DNA of 64,000 nt from contig PNKH01000014.1 in NCBI GenBank assembly GCA_013822345.1, positions 1 through 64,000 of the forward strand. The letters are read 5' to 3'. The notes beneath the pieces were generated by a model that did not search any database, had not been told where the DNA came from, and saw only the letters and a list, made by a program, of their open reading frames with translations. This document shows, piece by piece, positions 15,870-24,864 of this stretch. Every line of letters begins with the position of its first letter. The first letter of the stretch is position 1. A program made the position numbers and the translations under genes. The stretch comes from Isosphaera sp. (lineage in GTDB: Bacteria > Planctomycetota > Planctomycetia > Gemmatales > Gemmataceae).

Positions 15870-17582
15870 GTGCCCCGACTGATCGTCGTCCGCGGGGTGG
15901 ACGAGGGGAAGCAGTTCGACCTGGCCGGGCGGACCGTCACCGTCGGCCGGCACTCGTCCAACGCCGTCCCGCTGCACGACACCCAGGTGTCCCGCCGCCA
16001 CCTCGAGATCCGCCCCGGCCCGGACGGGTACCACCTCCTCGACCTCGGCAGCGGCAACGGCACCCTCCTGAACGGCCGGCCGGTCCGGGAGGCCGACCTG
16101 AAGAGCGGGGACACGATCGCCGTCGGCCAGTCGGTCCTGATGTTCACCGCCGCCCGGACCGACCCGGCCGGGTCCGGGGACGACCTGACCGAGCGGGTCC
16201 GGCTGGTCGCCGGGTCCGGGGCGGTCGACTTCCCGTCGGCCGTCGTCCGGACCGTCTCCCCGGACCTCGGGAGCCAGCTCCTGGCCCGCCCGGCGCTGGC
16301 CGGGACGGACTGGCTCCGCACCCGCCTCGCCAGCCTCGCCGCCCTGTACGAGACGGCCGACGCGGTCAGCCACATCCTCGACCTGGACCAGCTCCTGGCG
16401 AAGGTGATGGAGCTGGTGCTGAAGTCGGTCGAGGCGGACCACGGGTGCTTCATGCTCCGGGCCGAGGGCGGGAGCCTCGTGCCGAAGGCGGCCCGGTACC
16501 GGGACGGGGTGAGCCGGGCGGAGGAGCTGGCGGTCAGCCGGACGATCGTCGACCAGGTGCTGCGGGAGAACCAGGGGGTGCTGGTGTCGGACGTGGCCGC
16601 GGACGACCGGTACCGGGCGGTCGAGAGCCTCGTGCGGCACAACATCCGGGAGGCCATCTGCGTCCCGATGAAGGGCCGGCGGGAGACGGTCGGGGTGCTG
16701 TTCCTGGACACCAAGTCGACGCTCCAGCAGTTCGTCAGCCGCGGCCGGGAGGAGGGGAAGTTCACCGAGGACCAGCTGACCCTGGCCAGCGCGATCGCCC
16801 ACCAGGCGGCGATCGCGGTGGAGGAGAGCCGGTACCACCAGGCGTTGGTGAACGCGGAGCGGCTGGCGGCGGTCGGGAGCACGATCGCGGCCATGTCGCA
16901 CCACGTCAAGAACATCATGCAGGGGGTGCGGTTCGGGGCGGACATGGTGCGGACCGCCTTGAAGGACGACGACAAGGACCTGCTCGGCAAGGGGTGGAAG
17001 CTGGTGGAGCGGAACCAGGCCCGGATCGACCAGCTGATCCTCGACATGCTGTCGTACTCGAAGGAGCGGGAGCCGGCGGTCGAGCCGACCGACCTGAACC
17101 AGCTGTGCGAGGACGTGCTGGACGTGGTCCGGGGGCGGGCACAGGACCGGGGGGTGACGTTGGAGTGGCACCCGGGGGTCGGGGTCGGGGCGGTCCCGTG
17201 CGACCCGGACGGGATCCACCGGGCGGTGCTGAACGTGGTGAGCAACGCGGTCGACGCGGTGGAGGACCGGCCGAGCCCGCGGGTGGCGGTGCAGGCCCTG
17301 CTGGAGCCGCCCGGGGACTGGGCCAAGGTGGTGGTGGTGGACAGCGGCCCGGGGATCCCGGCGGACCAGGTGGAGGACATCTTCCGGCCGTTCGTGAGCA
17401 CGAAGGGGAGCCGGGGGACCGGGCTGGGTCTGCCGGTCAGCCGGAAGACGCTGCGGGAGCACGGCGGGGACGTGGTGGTGCAGAGCGTGGTCGGGAAGGG
17501 GAGCAAGTTCGTGCTGCGGATCCCGACGAAGGCGGCGTTCGCCGCCGACCCGCCGGCGGCCCCGCCGTCCGAGCCGGAGTAG
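15870..17582 (+). CDS. FHA-GAF sensor histidine kinase
   Basis: The 570-residue soluble kinase starts with an FHA domain (about residues 1-95; GRHSSN, SRRHLEI and SGNGTLLNG are the phosphothreonine-binding landmarks). A GAF domain follows at about 155-320, then a HisKA-type dimerisation helix (AMSHHVKN, probable phospho-acceptor His345). The HATPase domain has an N-box around Asn459, a G1 box at Asp492 (DSGPGIP), and a G2 box GTGLGLPVS. It probably integrates Ser/Thr phosphorylation, read by FHA, with a His-Asp relay; no receiver gene is adjacent. I chose the GTG at 15870 because GGGAGG lies 8 bp upstream and the FHA domain begins immediately. Its stop lies 3 bp before a family C repeat. Confidence 0.92.
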   Translation: MPRLIVVRGVDEGKQFDLAGRTVTVGRHSSNAVPLHDTQVSRRHLEIRPGPDGYHLLDLGSGNGTLLNGRPVREADLKSGDTIAVGQSVLMFTAARTDPAGSGDDLTERVRLVAGSGAVDFPSAVVRTVSPDLGSQLLARPALAGTDWLRTRLASLAALYETADAVSHILDLDQLLAKVMELVLKSVEADHGCFMLRAEGGSLVPKAARYRDGVSRAEELAVSRTIVDQVLRENQGVLVSDVAADDRYRAVESLVRHNIREAICVPMKGRRETVGVLFLDTKSTLQQFVSRGREEGKFTEDQLTLASAIAHQAAIAVEESRYHQALVNAERLAAVGSTIAAMSHHVKNIMQGVRFGADMVRTALKDDDKDLLGKGWKLVERNQARIDQLILDMLSYSKEREPAVEPTDLNQLCEDVLDVVRGRAQDRGVTLEWHPGVGVGAVPCDPDGIHRAVLNVVSNAVDAVEDRPSPRVAVQALLEPPGDWAKVVVVDSGPGIPADQVEDIFRPFVSTKGSRGTGLGLPVSRKTLREHGGDVVVQSVVGKGSKFVLRIPTKAAFAADPPAAPPSEPE

Positions 17583-17584
17583 AA

Positions 17585-17754
17585 GTAGGGTGGGCCGAGC
17601 CGGCGCCTCGCCGGCGAGTCCCACCGCCGCTGAGGGGTGGTGGGACTCGCCGGCGAGGCGCCGGCTCGGCCCACCCTACGAGCACCGCTCGGTGGGACTA
17701 CGAGCACCGCCGGGTGGGACTCGCCGGCGAAGCGCCGGCTTCGGCCCACCCTAC
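17585..17754. repeat. Family C palindromic repeat, one full and one partial copy
   Basis: A full element runs from GTAGGGTG at 17585 to CACCCTAC at 17679 (95 bp). It has inner hairpins built on GCCGGCGCCTCGCCGGC and a central GGTGGGACTCGCC block. A partial second element ends with CACCCTAC at 17747-17754. The outer ends are the same as those of the 110-bp elements that flank RAYT2. The rest of the gap to 17971 shows no gene and nothing else recognisable. Confidence 0.9.
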
Positions 17755-17971
17755 AAGACCCGGAACATCTTGCCCCACCAGACTCGCTTCGCCGACCGGA
17801 CGCGGTTACCCCCGCGGTCCCCGCGGACCCCCCGCGGCTCCCGGATTTGTAATTTCGACTCAAGTCCGGTTCTGCCCCCGCGTCCCCCCACGGACAATGC
17901 ACACACTGACCCGGGGGTCGGGCGCGTCGCACCGGTCGTTCGGCCGCCCCCCCCGGACCGCGAGGTCCGTC

Positions 17972-18787
17972 ATGAGCCGCCACCCCCCCGCCCGCCGCCC
18001 GCGCCGGCTCCCCGGCCTCCGCGCCGCCGCGGCCGCCCTCGCCCTCGGCGCCGCCGGGGCGGCCGGGGCCGCCGACCCGGCCGCGGCGCCGCCCGCCGAG
18101 GTGAGGGTGTCGGACGTGGTCCTCGCCCGGGCGGCGCTGGCCGCCCTCGACGCCGACCCGGACCTGGCCGGGGTGACGGTGGTGGTCAGCGTGGTCGACC
18201 GGGTGGCGGTGGTCGGCGGGCCGGTCGCGACGGCCCGGCAGGCCCGGCGGGCGGAGGAGGTGGTGCGGGCGGTGCCGGGCGTCGCGGGGGTGCGGAACGC
18301 CTGCTTCGTCACCCCCGGCCCGGACCCGCTGCTCCGGGCGGTGGCCGGCCAACTGACGACCGTCCTCCCGCCCCGGCCGGTGATGTTCGACCTCCCCGGG
18401 CCGCTGACCGGCGCCCTCCCGACGCCGCTCCCGGCGCCGATGGCGGTCGACCCCGGGGCGAAGACGACGGTCGCCCTCCGCCCGGCGGGCGAGCCGGGGG
18501 TGCTCGGGGCGCCGGTCGGGCCGGGCGGCCCGCGCCGCCCGGGCGACCCGGCCCCGGCGGTCGCCCCCGGGGTGCTGACCGCGGCCGGGGACGGGGTGCC
18601 GGCGGCGGTCGCCGAGGTGCGGCGGGCGGACCCGCGGTTCGCCCGGCTGACGGCCGAGTTCCGGGACGGGACGGTGGTGGTCGGCGGGTCGGCCCCGGCC
18701 GCGGCCGACGCCTGGGACTTCGCCGCCAAGCTGCGGACGATCCCCGGGGTGACCCGGGTCGCGGTCGGGGTGGTGAACGGGAAGTGA
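17972..18787 (+). CDS. Secreted protein with two BON-like domains
   Basis: This 271-residue protein has an Arg-rich N-terminus followed by a hydrophobic signal segment (LRAAAAALALGAAGAAGAADP). Two BON-like modules, about residues 45-105 and 205-270, show the small alpha/beta pattern with VVVVSVVDRVAVVGGPV and GTVVVGGSAP plus closing AVPGV and TIPGVTRV segments. BON domains bind membranes or lipids. A Pro/Gly-rich linker joins them. The ATG at 17972 is the first before the signal region. It is likely periplasmic; the precise role is unknown. The BON assignment is moderate. Confidence 0.7.
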   Translation: MSRHPPARRPRRLPGLRAAAAALALGAAGAAGAADPAAAPPAEVRVSDVVLARAALAALDADPDLAGVTVVVSVVDRVAVVGGPVATARQARRAEEVVRAVPGVAGVRNACFVTPGPDPLLRAVAGQLTTVLPPRPVMFDLPGPLTGALPTPLPAPMAVDPGAKTTVALRPAGEPGVLGAPVGPGGPRRPGDPAPAVAPGVLTAAGDGVPAAVAEVRRADPRFARLTAEFRDGTVVVGGSAPAAADAWDFAAKLRTIPGVTRVAVGVVNGK

Positions 18788-18810
18788 CGCGGGGGTCGGG
18801 TCCGGGCGGG

Positions 18811-18832
18811 CGGCCGGGGTTATCCCCGGCCG
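18811..18832. terminator. GC hairpin between convergent genes
   Basis: CGGCCGGGG at 18811-18819 pairs perfectly with 18824-18832 around a TTAT loop. It sits in the 140-bp gap between two convergent genes and could end transcription from either side. No T tract follows. It is smaller than the other convergent-gap palindromes and not obviously related to them. Confidence 0.5.
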
Positions 18833-18927
18833 TCTCGCGTTGGTCGACCGGTCGGCGGCGCCCGGGCCGGCACTCGTGCCCCGCCGGACCGCCGGGGAGG
18901 GTGGAGACCCGAGCCGCGCGGTGGATG

Positions 18928-20271
18928 TTACCGCCCCACCGCCGCCCGCACGGCCGCCTCCAGCTCCGCCCGCTTCGCCACCGGGTGGCCGGACCACAGC
19001 ACCGCCCCGTCCGGGCCGAGCAGCACCGCCGTCGGGTACGACTCCACCCCGAACCTGTCCCGCACCGCCCCGGGCCGCGAACCCGGCTCGACGTACACCG
19101 CGTAGTTCACGTCGTTCGCCCGGGCGTACGCCTTCGCCCCCTCCACCCGCGCCTTCAGCGGGGCCTCGTCGCACAGCACCGCCACCACCTGAAGACCGCC
19201 GGCCGCGTGCCGGGCCTGCAGGTCCTTCAGCACCCCGACCGCCGGCCGGCAGTGCGGGCAGGCGGTGGTGACGAACTCCAGCAGCACCACCGAACCGGAC
19301 CGGCCGGTCGCGAAGTCCCAGTCCCGCTCCAGGCCGTCGACGAGCCGGAAGTTCGCCCCGGGGCGGACCCGCGGCGGCGGCGGGGACGGCGGGGGCTTCG
19401 GGAACGGCGGGGGGATGTTGACCGGCGGCGGCTGCCACGGCGGCTTCGGGCCGTCGGCCACGTTCTCCGGCCGTACCACCGGGAGGGCGGGGACGGCCGG
19501 GACGGCCAGGTCGGACGGGTCCGGGGGCGGGAGCGACCCGCCGGGCTTCGCCGGCGGCGGGGCCCCGCCGATCGTCGCCGGGACCTGGTTGGTCACCCCG
19601 CCGCCGGGCGCGAACGCGCCGTCGGCCGGCCGACGGATCGGGGGCGGGGTCGGGCCGAGGCCGGCGGCCGGGATGCGGTCGCCGTCGGCCGGGGCGGGCG
19701 GCGGGGGGAACCCGTCGCCCCCGGCCGGGGCGTCGGGGGCGTCCCGGAGGACGATGGTCAGGCCCGTGTTCGGAACCCGGGTCTGGACGGTGCCGGCCAG
19801 CCGCCGCCCGTCCCGGGTGGCCTCGGCCGTCAGGTTGTACGTCACCCCGGGCTCCAACCCGCTGGCCAGGAAGTACCCGCCGTCCTTGGTGAAGATGCCG
19901 AGCTGGGCCCCGGGTCTGGGGGCCGCCCCGACCGGCTCGACCCGGATGAACACGTCCTTCGCCGGCCGGCCGGCGGGGTCGACGACCCGCCCGCCGAGGG
20001 CGTCCTGGGCGGCCGCCTTGGCGTCGAAGTTCGGGTCCTTCGGGTCGGCCGGCCCGCCCCCGCCCTTCGGGACCGAGGTGCCGACCCCGGGGAACTTCGC
20101 CGTCGGGTCGAGCCAGGTCGGCCCCTTCGCGTCCTTATCTTTGTCCTTCCCCTTGGGGCGGCCGGCGGGCGTCCCGGCCGGGTCCCGGTCGGTCGGCTTC
20201 GACCCGGACGGGGTCTTGCACCCGGCCAGGGCCAGCACGGCCGCGATCAGTCCCGCCCCGCCCCGCCGCAT
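18928..20271 (-). CDS. Thioredoxin-like (TlpA type) lipoprotein with proline-rich linker
   Basis: This 447-residue protein begins with a lipoprotein signal (AAVLALAGCKT, lipidated Cys18). A charged segment and a beta-sandwich domain of the carboxypeptidase-regulatory type (about 90-180, LGGRVVDPAGRPAKD) follow. A long Pro/Gly-rich linker (about 180-310) leads to a C-terminal thioredoxin fold. The active-site motif is CPHC in FVTTACPHCRPAV, and the cis-proline region reads SYPTAVLL. It is probably a membrane-anchored thiol-disulfide oxidoreductase reaching across the periplasm. The ATG at 20271 begins the lipoprotein signal. It is divergent from lspA, whose product would process this very class of protein. 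Confidence 0.88.
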   Translation of the reverse strand: MRRGGAGLIAAVLALAGCKTPSGSKPTDRDPAGTPAGRPKGKDKDKDAKGPTWLDPTAKFPGVGTSVPKGGGGPADPKDPNFDAKAAAQDALGGRVVDPAGRPAKDVFIRVEPVGAAPRPGAQLGIFTKDGGYFLASGLEPGVTYNLTAEATRDGRRLAGTVQTRVPNTGLTIVLRDAPDAPAGGDGFPPPPAPADGDRIPAAGLGPTPPPIRRPADGAFAPGGGVTNQVPATIGGAPPPAKPGGSLPPPDPSDLAVPAVPALPVVRPENVADGPKPPWQPPPVNIPPPFPKPPPSPPPPRVRPGANFRLVDGLERDWDFATGRSGSVVLLEFVTTACPHCRPAVGVLKDLQARHAAGGLQVVAVLCDEAPLKARVEGAKAYARANDVNYAVYVEPGSRPGAVRDRFGVESYPTAVLLGPDGAVLWSGHPVAKRAELEAAVRAAVGR

Positions 20272-20459
20272 GGCACGACCCTCGCCCCCGGCCCCACCCC
20301 GGCGACCGGCAGAATCCGGACGGCAATCCGTGCGTGAGAGCGACTCCTCGGGGCATCATTCCGCCGCGGCCGGGGGCGGTCAAGGCCACGTCCGGCGGGG
20401 CGGCGGCGGGTTCGGGTTGAGGCTCGGGGTCCGGGGGGTTATAGCGCCGGCCCGGTCGC

Positions 20460-20488
20460 TTGACTCCCCCCGACAGCGGGTCTAAGGT
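20460..20488 (+). promoter_or_regulatory. Candidate sigma70-type promoter for lspA
   Basis: TTGACT at 20460-20465 and TAAGGT at 20483-20488 are 17 bp apart, a near-consensus arrangement. The start site would be near 20495, 28 bases before the lspA ATG. The rest of the 20272-20522 gap is GC-rich without visible genes. Confidence 0.55.
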
Positions 20489-20522
20489 GACCCTGCCTTC
20501 CCCCACCCCGGACGCCGACCCG

Positions 20523-21149
20523 ATGCCCGCCCGCACCCACCGCTGGCTGCTGATCACCCTGGCGGTCCTGGGGCTGACGGCCGACCAGGTGACGAAGTAC
20601 CGGGTGTTCCGGTGGCTGTACGCGGACGGCCGGCTGGCCGAGGGGACGGGGAACTCGCACGACGTGGCCCCCGGGTGGTTCAAGCTGATCGCCCAGTTCG
20701 ACCCGGCGACCCCGGTCGGGGACGGGGCGCTCAAGTCGCTGCGGACGTGGAGCGCCCCGGTCATGCCGCGGGTGAACCACGGGGCCCTGTTCGGGATGGG
20801 CGGGGAGCACAAGGGGCAGGCGAACGGGGTGTTCGCGGCGGTGAGCGTGGCGGCGGCGGTGGCGATCCTGGTGTGGGGGCTGCAGCGGAAGACGGCCCGG
20901 GAGCGGTGGCTGGTGGTGGCCCTCGGGCTGATCCTCGGCGGGACGGTCGGGAACCTGTACGACCGGCTGGTGTTCGGCGGGGTGCGCGACTTCCTGTACT
21001 TCTACTACATCGAGTGGCCGGTGTTCAACGTGGCCGACTGCTGCCTGGTGGTCGGGGCCGGGCTCCTGCTGCTGCAGGCGCTGTTCGTCACCCCGCCGGC
21101 CGAGGAGAAGAAGTCGGAGGACGCCGCGGCCGAGCCGGCGAAGGCTTGA
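20523..21149 (+). CDS. lspA: Lipoprotein signal peptidase (signal peptidase II)
   Basis: This 208-residue inner-membrane aspartyl protease cleaves prolipoprotein signal peptides after lipidation. The two catalytic aspartates are Asp147 (GTVGNLYDRL) and Asp172 (VFNVADCCL). The DQVTK motif in the first loop and NHGALFGM before helix 2 are family hallmarks, and there are four membrane helices. It has a longer first periplasmic loop than E. coli LspA and a charged C-terminal tail. I chose the ATG at 20523 because it leads directly into helix 1; the in-frame upstream ATG at 20460 overlaps the promoter. Confidence 0.95.
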   Translation: MPARTHRWLLITLAVLGLTADQVTKYRVFRWLYADGRLAEGTGNSHDVAPGWFKLIAQFDPATPVGDGALKSLRTWSAPVMPRVNHGALFGMGGEHKGQANGVFAAVSVAAAVAILVWGLQRKTARERWLVVALGLILGGTVGNLYDRLVFGGVRDFLYFYYIEWPVFNVADCCLVVGAGLLLLQALFVTPPAEEKKSEDAAAEPAKA

Positions 21150-21283
21150 CCGGTGGCGCGGGGCGGGTAGGTTGTGGGGGTTCGGGCGCCGGCCCAGCTC
21201 GCCGCCCTGCGGCAGGACGATGTTGCGTCGTCCGAGAGCATGCCTCGCCGTGCGGCCCGGGGAGGGCTGTTCCAGCACCGCTA

Positions 21284-21370
21284 CCGGACCGGTCACCTCT
21301 TAAGTGGGGACGGTCTGGTTCAACCCCGCCGGTCGCGGTTCCGTCCCCACTTAAGAGGTGACCGGTCCGG
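21284..21370. repeat. Perfect 30-bp inverted repeat
   Basis: Positions 21284-21313 are perfectly complementary to 21341-21370, with a 27-base loop. The arm contains CACCTCTTAAGTGGGGACGG. It lies in the 497-bp convergent gap (21150-21646) after lspA. Apart from this and the next palindrome, I see no gene in that gap. Confidence 0.9.
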
Positions 21371-21504
21371 CGGTGCCGTGAGCCCTCCGCGCCCCAGGTC
21401 TCGAAGTGGGTCGGCGCCGAACGCGAACGCCCCGGGGTGACCCGGGGCGTTCGGCATTTCCCCCGGCCTGTGGCGACGCACCCGGGCGACCGTGTCGGTG
21501 GCTG

Positions 21505-21600
21505 CCCCTCACCCGGCTCGGCCCTGACGGGCCTCGCCGCCCTCTCCCCCTGTCGGGGGCGAGGGCGGCGAGGCCCGTCAGGGCCGAGCCGGGTGAGGGG
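21505..21600. repeat. Perfect 40-bp inverted repeat
   Basis: Positions 21505-21544 are perfectly complementary to 21561-21600 around a 16-base loop that can itself fold (CCCCTGTCGGGGG). The right end (GGGTGAGGGGGAGAGG) resembles the hairpins at 71-127. It ends about 50 bp before the stop of the convergent spermidine-synthase-like gene. Confidence 0.9.
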
Positions 21601-21646
21601 GAGAGGCGTCGGCGGACGACCCGGTGCGCCCCCACCGCCGCCCGCG

Positions 21647-23977
21647 TCAGTGCCCGTCCTTCCGCCACGCCCCGAGGGTGTCGGCGAAGTCGTCCCGCCA
21701 CACCGGCCCGGCGGTCACCCGCACCGGGTCCCAGTACGGGTCCCACGCCACCGGCCCCAGCGCCGCGTCGTCCCGGGCCAGGATCATCCACTCGCTCTCG
21801 TCCTTCCCCTCCGCCCGCAGCGCGTCGGTCGGCTGGTCGTGGCGGTACCGGACCGACAGCGGGGGGTCGAACGCCGCCGCCGCCCGGGCCACCAGCGGCG
21901 GCAGGTCGAGGTGCCGGTTGGTCACGTTGACCGCCAGGACGCCGTTCGGGGCCAGCTTCCGGACGTACACCTCCAGCGCCTCCCGGGTCAGCAGGTGGAC
22001 CGGCCGGGACCCGGAGCAGAACCCGTCGAGGATGATCAGGTCGAAGCCCGCGTCCGGGCGGCGGGCGAGCTGCCGGCGGGCGTCCCCGAGGACGACCTCG
22101 TACTCCGCCTTGCAGGTGCTCAGGAACCGGAACCAGGCCGGGTTCTGGGCCGCCCGGACGACCGCCGGGTCGAGTTCAAAAAACGTCCAGTGCTGGCCCG
22201 GCTCGGCGTAGTGGGCGACCGACCCGATCCCCAGCCCGACCACCCCGACCCGGGTCACCGGGACCGGCCGCACCCACAGGTCCTTCGGGGCGGCCCGGTC
22301 GGCCAGGTTCTCGAACAGGTGCCCGACCGGGCCGCGCTTGTAGTAGTAGGTCATCGGCTGGGGCGGCCCGGCCTCGTCCGCCCGCTGCATCCCGTCCACC
22401 GACTTCCCGTGCAAGAGCCGGACGAACTTCCCGTCCGGGGACCGGGCGACCCGGAGCACCCCGTAGAAGTTCCGCTCGGTGTGCAGCGTCTCCCCGTGCC
22501 GGCCGGCGTCGAACGCCCCGGCCACGAACAGGGCCCCGAGCGACAGGGCGAACCGGGCCGGGCGGCGGACCAGCGCCGCGACCGCGGCCGCCGGCAGCCC
22601 GAACATCAGCCCGCCGCGGAGCGCCTTCACCTCCCACGGCTCGTCCGCGTCCGACACCCCGGGGGCGACGACGTACCGCGGGACGAGCAGCACCAGCCCG
22701 ACCGTCACGGCCAGCAGCCCGAGGACCAGGAGCACGTCGGCGGCCCGCAGCGGCGGCTCCTTGTCCACGTCCCCGCGCGGCCGGACGGCCGCCGCCAGCA
22801 CCAGCGCCAGCGGGTACTCGACCATCCCGAGGCGGCCGAACACGACCGGGGCGGCCAGGGCGTTGAACGCCCCGCCGAGGACCCCGCCGACCGACAGCCA
22901 GAAGTAGAACGCGGTCAGGTGCTCGGGCGGCGGCCGGTCCTTGGCGAGTTCCCCGTGGCAGACCAGGCAGACGCCGGTGAACGCCCCGAGGTGCAGCGCG
23001 AGCACCAGCCCGAACGGCTCGGACAGGTCGAGCAGCAGCGACAAGGCGGTGAACAGCAGCAGCACCGGGGTGACCCGGCCGACGGCCTGGTGGAGCCGGT
23101 CCGGCCAGCGGGCGAACACCAGGATGAAGCTGACGAGGTACAGGGCGAGGGGGACGGCCCACAGCAGCGGGATCGGGTTCAGGGTGGTCGAGACGTGGGT
23201 GGTGACCCCGAGCAGCAGGCTCGACGGCATGGCCGACAGGAACACCCACCGGGCGACGCGCGGAGTGCGGAGTGCGGAATGCGGAGTGCGGAGTGCGGAA
23301 CCCGGACCGCCGTCGGCAGCCGGCTCTTCAGTTTTCCCATTCCGCGTTCCGCACTCCGCGTTCCGCATTACGACAAAGGCGCACACCACCACGAGGCCGA
23401 GGTAGGCGGCGACGGCCCCGGCGAAAACCCACTGCTGCTGGGCGAGGGTGAGGTGGCGCTCGAGGACGAGGGGGTAGCCGAGGAGTCCGAGGAGGCAGCC
23501 GGCGTTGCCGGCGGCGGACAGGAAGTACGGGTCGCGGGCGCTGGGGTGTCCGGTGGCGGCGAACCAGCGCTGGAGGATCGGGGAGGTGGTGGACAGGACG
23601 AAGTACGGCACCCCGACGGCGACGGCGAGCAGGGCGACGAGCCCGAGGACGGGGTTGTCCTGGTCTTCGGGGAGGAGCCGCGGGAGGACGGGGATGGGGG
23701 AGCCGGTGGCGGCGACGGCGGCGTAGAGGGCGACGGCGACGGTGGCGAGGAGCAGCAGGTGGGCGGCGGCCTGGCGGCGGACGCCGAGGGAGCCGGTGGC
23801 GCGGTGGGCGTAGAGGTAGCCGGCGAGGAGGACGAGCTGGAAGAACACCATGCAGGTGTTCCAGATGTTGGGGGAGCCGCCGCCGATGGGGAGGAGGAGC
23901 TTCCCGACCAGGGGCTGGACGAGGAAGAGGGCGGCGGACCCGGCGAAGAGGGTGGCGGCGAAGAGGGCGGGGAGCAA
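21647..23977 (-). CDS. Membrane-bound spermidine synthase-like protein
   Basis: This 776-residue protein fuses a large polytopic membrane region (about residues 1-500, more than ten helices) to a C-terminal Rossmann-like domain of the spermidine synthase superfamily. In the soluble part, VGVVGLGIGSVAHY is the nucleotide-binding glycine loop and FELDPAVV the acidic strand end. YEVVLGDARRQL and FDLIILDGFCSGSRPVHLLT take the place of the polyamine synthase active site. Related proteins in bacteria are annotated as fused MFS/spermidine synthases of unknown substrate. A roughly 37-residue low-complexity insert near residues 204-240 is repeat DNA read in frame (see 23258-23370). The ATG at 23977 begins the first helix. 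Confidence 0.82.
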   Translation of the reverse strand: MLPALFAATLFAGSAALFLVQPLVGKLLLPIGGGSPNIWNTCMVFFQLVLLAGYLYAHRATGSLGVRRQAAAHLLLLATVAVALYAAVAATGSPIPVLPRLLPEDQDNPVLGLVALLAVAVGVPYFVLSTTSPILQRWFAATGHPSARDPYFLSAAGNAGCLLGLLGYPLVLERHLTLAQQQWVFAGAVAAYLGLVVVCAFVVMRNAECGTRNGKTEEPAADGGPGSALRTPHSALRTPRVARWVFLSAMPSSLLLGVTTHVSTTLNPIPLLWAVPLALYLVSFILVFARWPDRLHQAVGRVTPVLLLFTALSLLLDLSEPFGLVLALHLGAFTGVCLVCHGELAKDRPPPEHLTAFYFWLSVGGVLGGAFNALAAPVVFGRLGMVEYPLALVLAAAVRPRGDVDKEPPLRAADVLLVLGLLAVTVGLVLLVPRYVVAPGVSDADEPWEVKALRGGLMFGLPAAAVAALVRRPARFALSLGALFVAGAFDAGRHGETLHTERNFYGVLRVARSPDGKFVRLLHGKSVDGMQRADEAGPPQPMTYYYKRGPVGHLFENLADRAAPKDLWVRPVPVTRVGVVGLGIGSVAHYAEPGQHWTFFELDPAVVRAAQNPAWFRFLSTCKAEYEVVLGDARRQLARRPDAGFDLIILDGFCSGSRPVHLLTREALEVYVRKLAPNGVLAVNVTNRHLDLPPLVARAAAAFDPPLSVRYRHDQPTDALRAEGKDESEWMILARDDAALGPVAWDPYWDPVRVTAGPVWRDDFADTLGAWRKDGH
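23258..23370. repeat. Heptamer-based palindromic repeat inside a CDS
   Basis: Tandem 7-bp units GCGGAGT/GCGGAAT (six in a row, 23259-23300) face complementary units (ATTCCGC, GTTCCGC, ACTCCGC) at about 23339-23367. Together they form a long imperfect hairpin with a more AT-rich loop. The element is a multiple of three and open in the reading frame, so the host gene stays intact and gains a hydrophilic loop between membrane helices (…NAECGTRN…SALRTPHSALRTP…). Confidence 0.85.
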
Positions 23978-24215
23978 GTCGCGACCTCCGCGGGGGCGAG
24001 ACCCACCGGAGCGTAGCGGGGAGGGCTGGCCGGCGTGGGGGACGCCGGTGGGTTCAGGATGCGGACGGGGCGAGTTGGGGGCAAGGGGTTAAATCGGGCC
24101 GTTGCGCGGGCCGGCCGGCGGGTCGGCCGCACGGCCAGAAAGCATACCGGCCGGGCGCGCCGGTGGAGTAAACCCCATCCGCGCGCCCGGCCGTTACGGT
24201 GCTGTCGGCGGCCTG

Positions 24216-24650
24216 TCAGCCGATCGGACCCCCGCCGGTGCCATCGACCCCCGGGTCGGGTCGCCGACCCTGCATCCATTCCGTGACGTAGTCCGCGTCG
24301 TCCTGCACGCCCTTCCGCGGGGCGGGGACGGGCTGAATCAGATCCGGGTTCGTCTCCACACGGAGCTGACCGCGGAGCACATCGTTTTCCGCCCGCAGGT
24401 CGCGGTTCTCCGCCCGGAGTTTGGCGTTCTCGGCGGCCAACTTGTCCTTCTCCCGGACCGCCTTCTCGGTCTTCCCGGCCTCCGCCTTCGCCTTCTCGTC
24501 CGCCTTCGCGATCTGCCGGCCCTTCGCGGCCGACTCCTCCTTGGACTTCTCGAGGTTCGCCTCGAGTTCCTTCACCAGCGGGTTCTCGGTCACGCCGAGG
24601 CCGCGGCACACCACCAGCACCGGCCACAGCACGAACTGCATCACGCGCAT
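24216..24650 (-). CDS. Small coiled-coil protein of unknown function
   Basis: This 144-residue protein has a short hydrophobic N-terminus (MRVMQFVLWPVLVVC), then a charged heptad region (about residues 25-100, rich in Lys, Glu and Ala, with AENAKLRAENRDLRAENDVL), and a Gly/Pro-rich tail. It is probably a membrane-anchored or secreted coiled coil. I do not recognise a family. I chose the ATG at 24650 because GGAGGAAGG lies just upstream on this strand; an ATG six codons earlier has no such site. It is divergent from the LysR-like regulator. The 238-bp gap 23978-24215 beyond its 3' end shows nothing I can name. Confidence 0.65.
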   Translation of the reverse strand: MRVMQFVLWPVLVVCRGLGVTENPLVKELEANLEKSKEESAAKGRQIAKADEKAKAEAGKTEKAVREKDKLAAENAKLRAENRDLRAENDVLRGQLRVETNPDLIQPVPAPRKGVQDDADYVTEWMQGRRPDPGVDGTGGGPIG

Positions 24651-24808
24651 GGCCTTCCTCCCGAACAAGGGGCCGCTCCCGCGGCGGGATCAGTGCGATC
24701 GACGCTATCGACACAGGCATCGTCCCGCGCCCGTGAAGAGGTGTCAAGAAAATTTGGAAAGCTACCTGATGTTTTCGGCACCAGAACCGGGAGTGCTCTT
24801 CACGGAAC

Positions 24809-24836
24809 TTGCTTCTAACCTCTTTTCCCCTATGGT
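24809..24836 (+). promoter_or_regulatory. Candidate promoter for the LysR-like regulator
   Basis: TTGCTT at 24809-24814 and TATGGT at 24831-24836 have a 16-bp spacer within a locally AT-rich stretch (24725-24845) that stands out in this genome. The start site would be near 24843, about 22 bases before the ATG at 24865, with GGAGGAAG between. Confidence 0.45.
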
Positions 24837-24864
24837 GAAGTGAGGAGTTCGTGCGGAGGAAGTC

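Noticed and set aside
15716-19438. Very long minus-strand open frame (also 45562-51432 minus and similar)
   Set aside because: These frames lie opposite well-supported genes, have Arg/Pro/Gly-rich composition and no family match. They are products of the high GC content.
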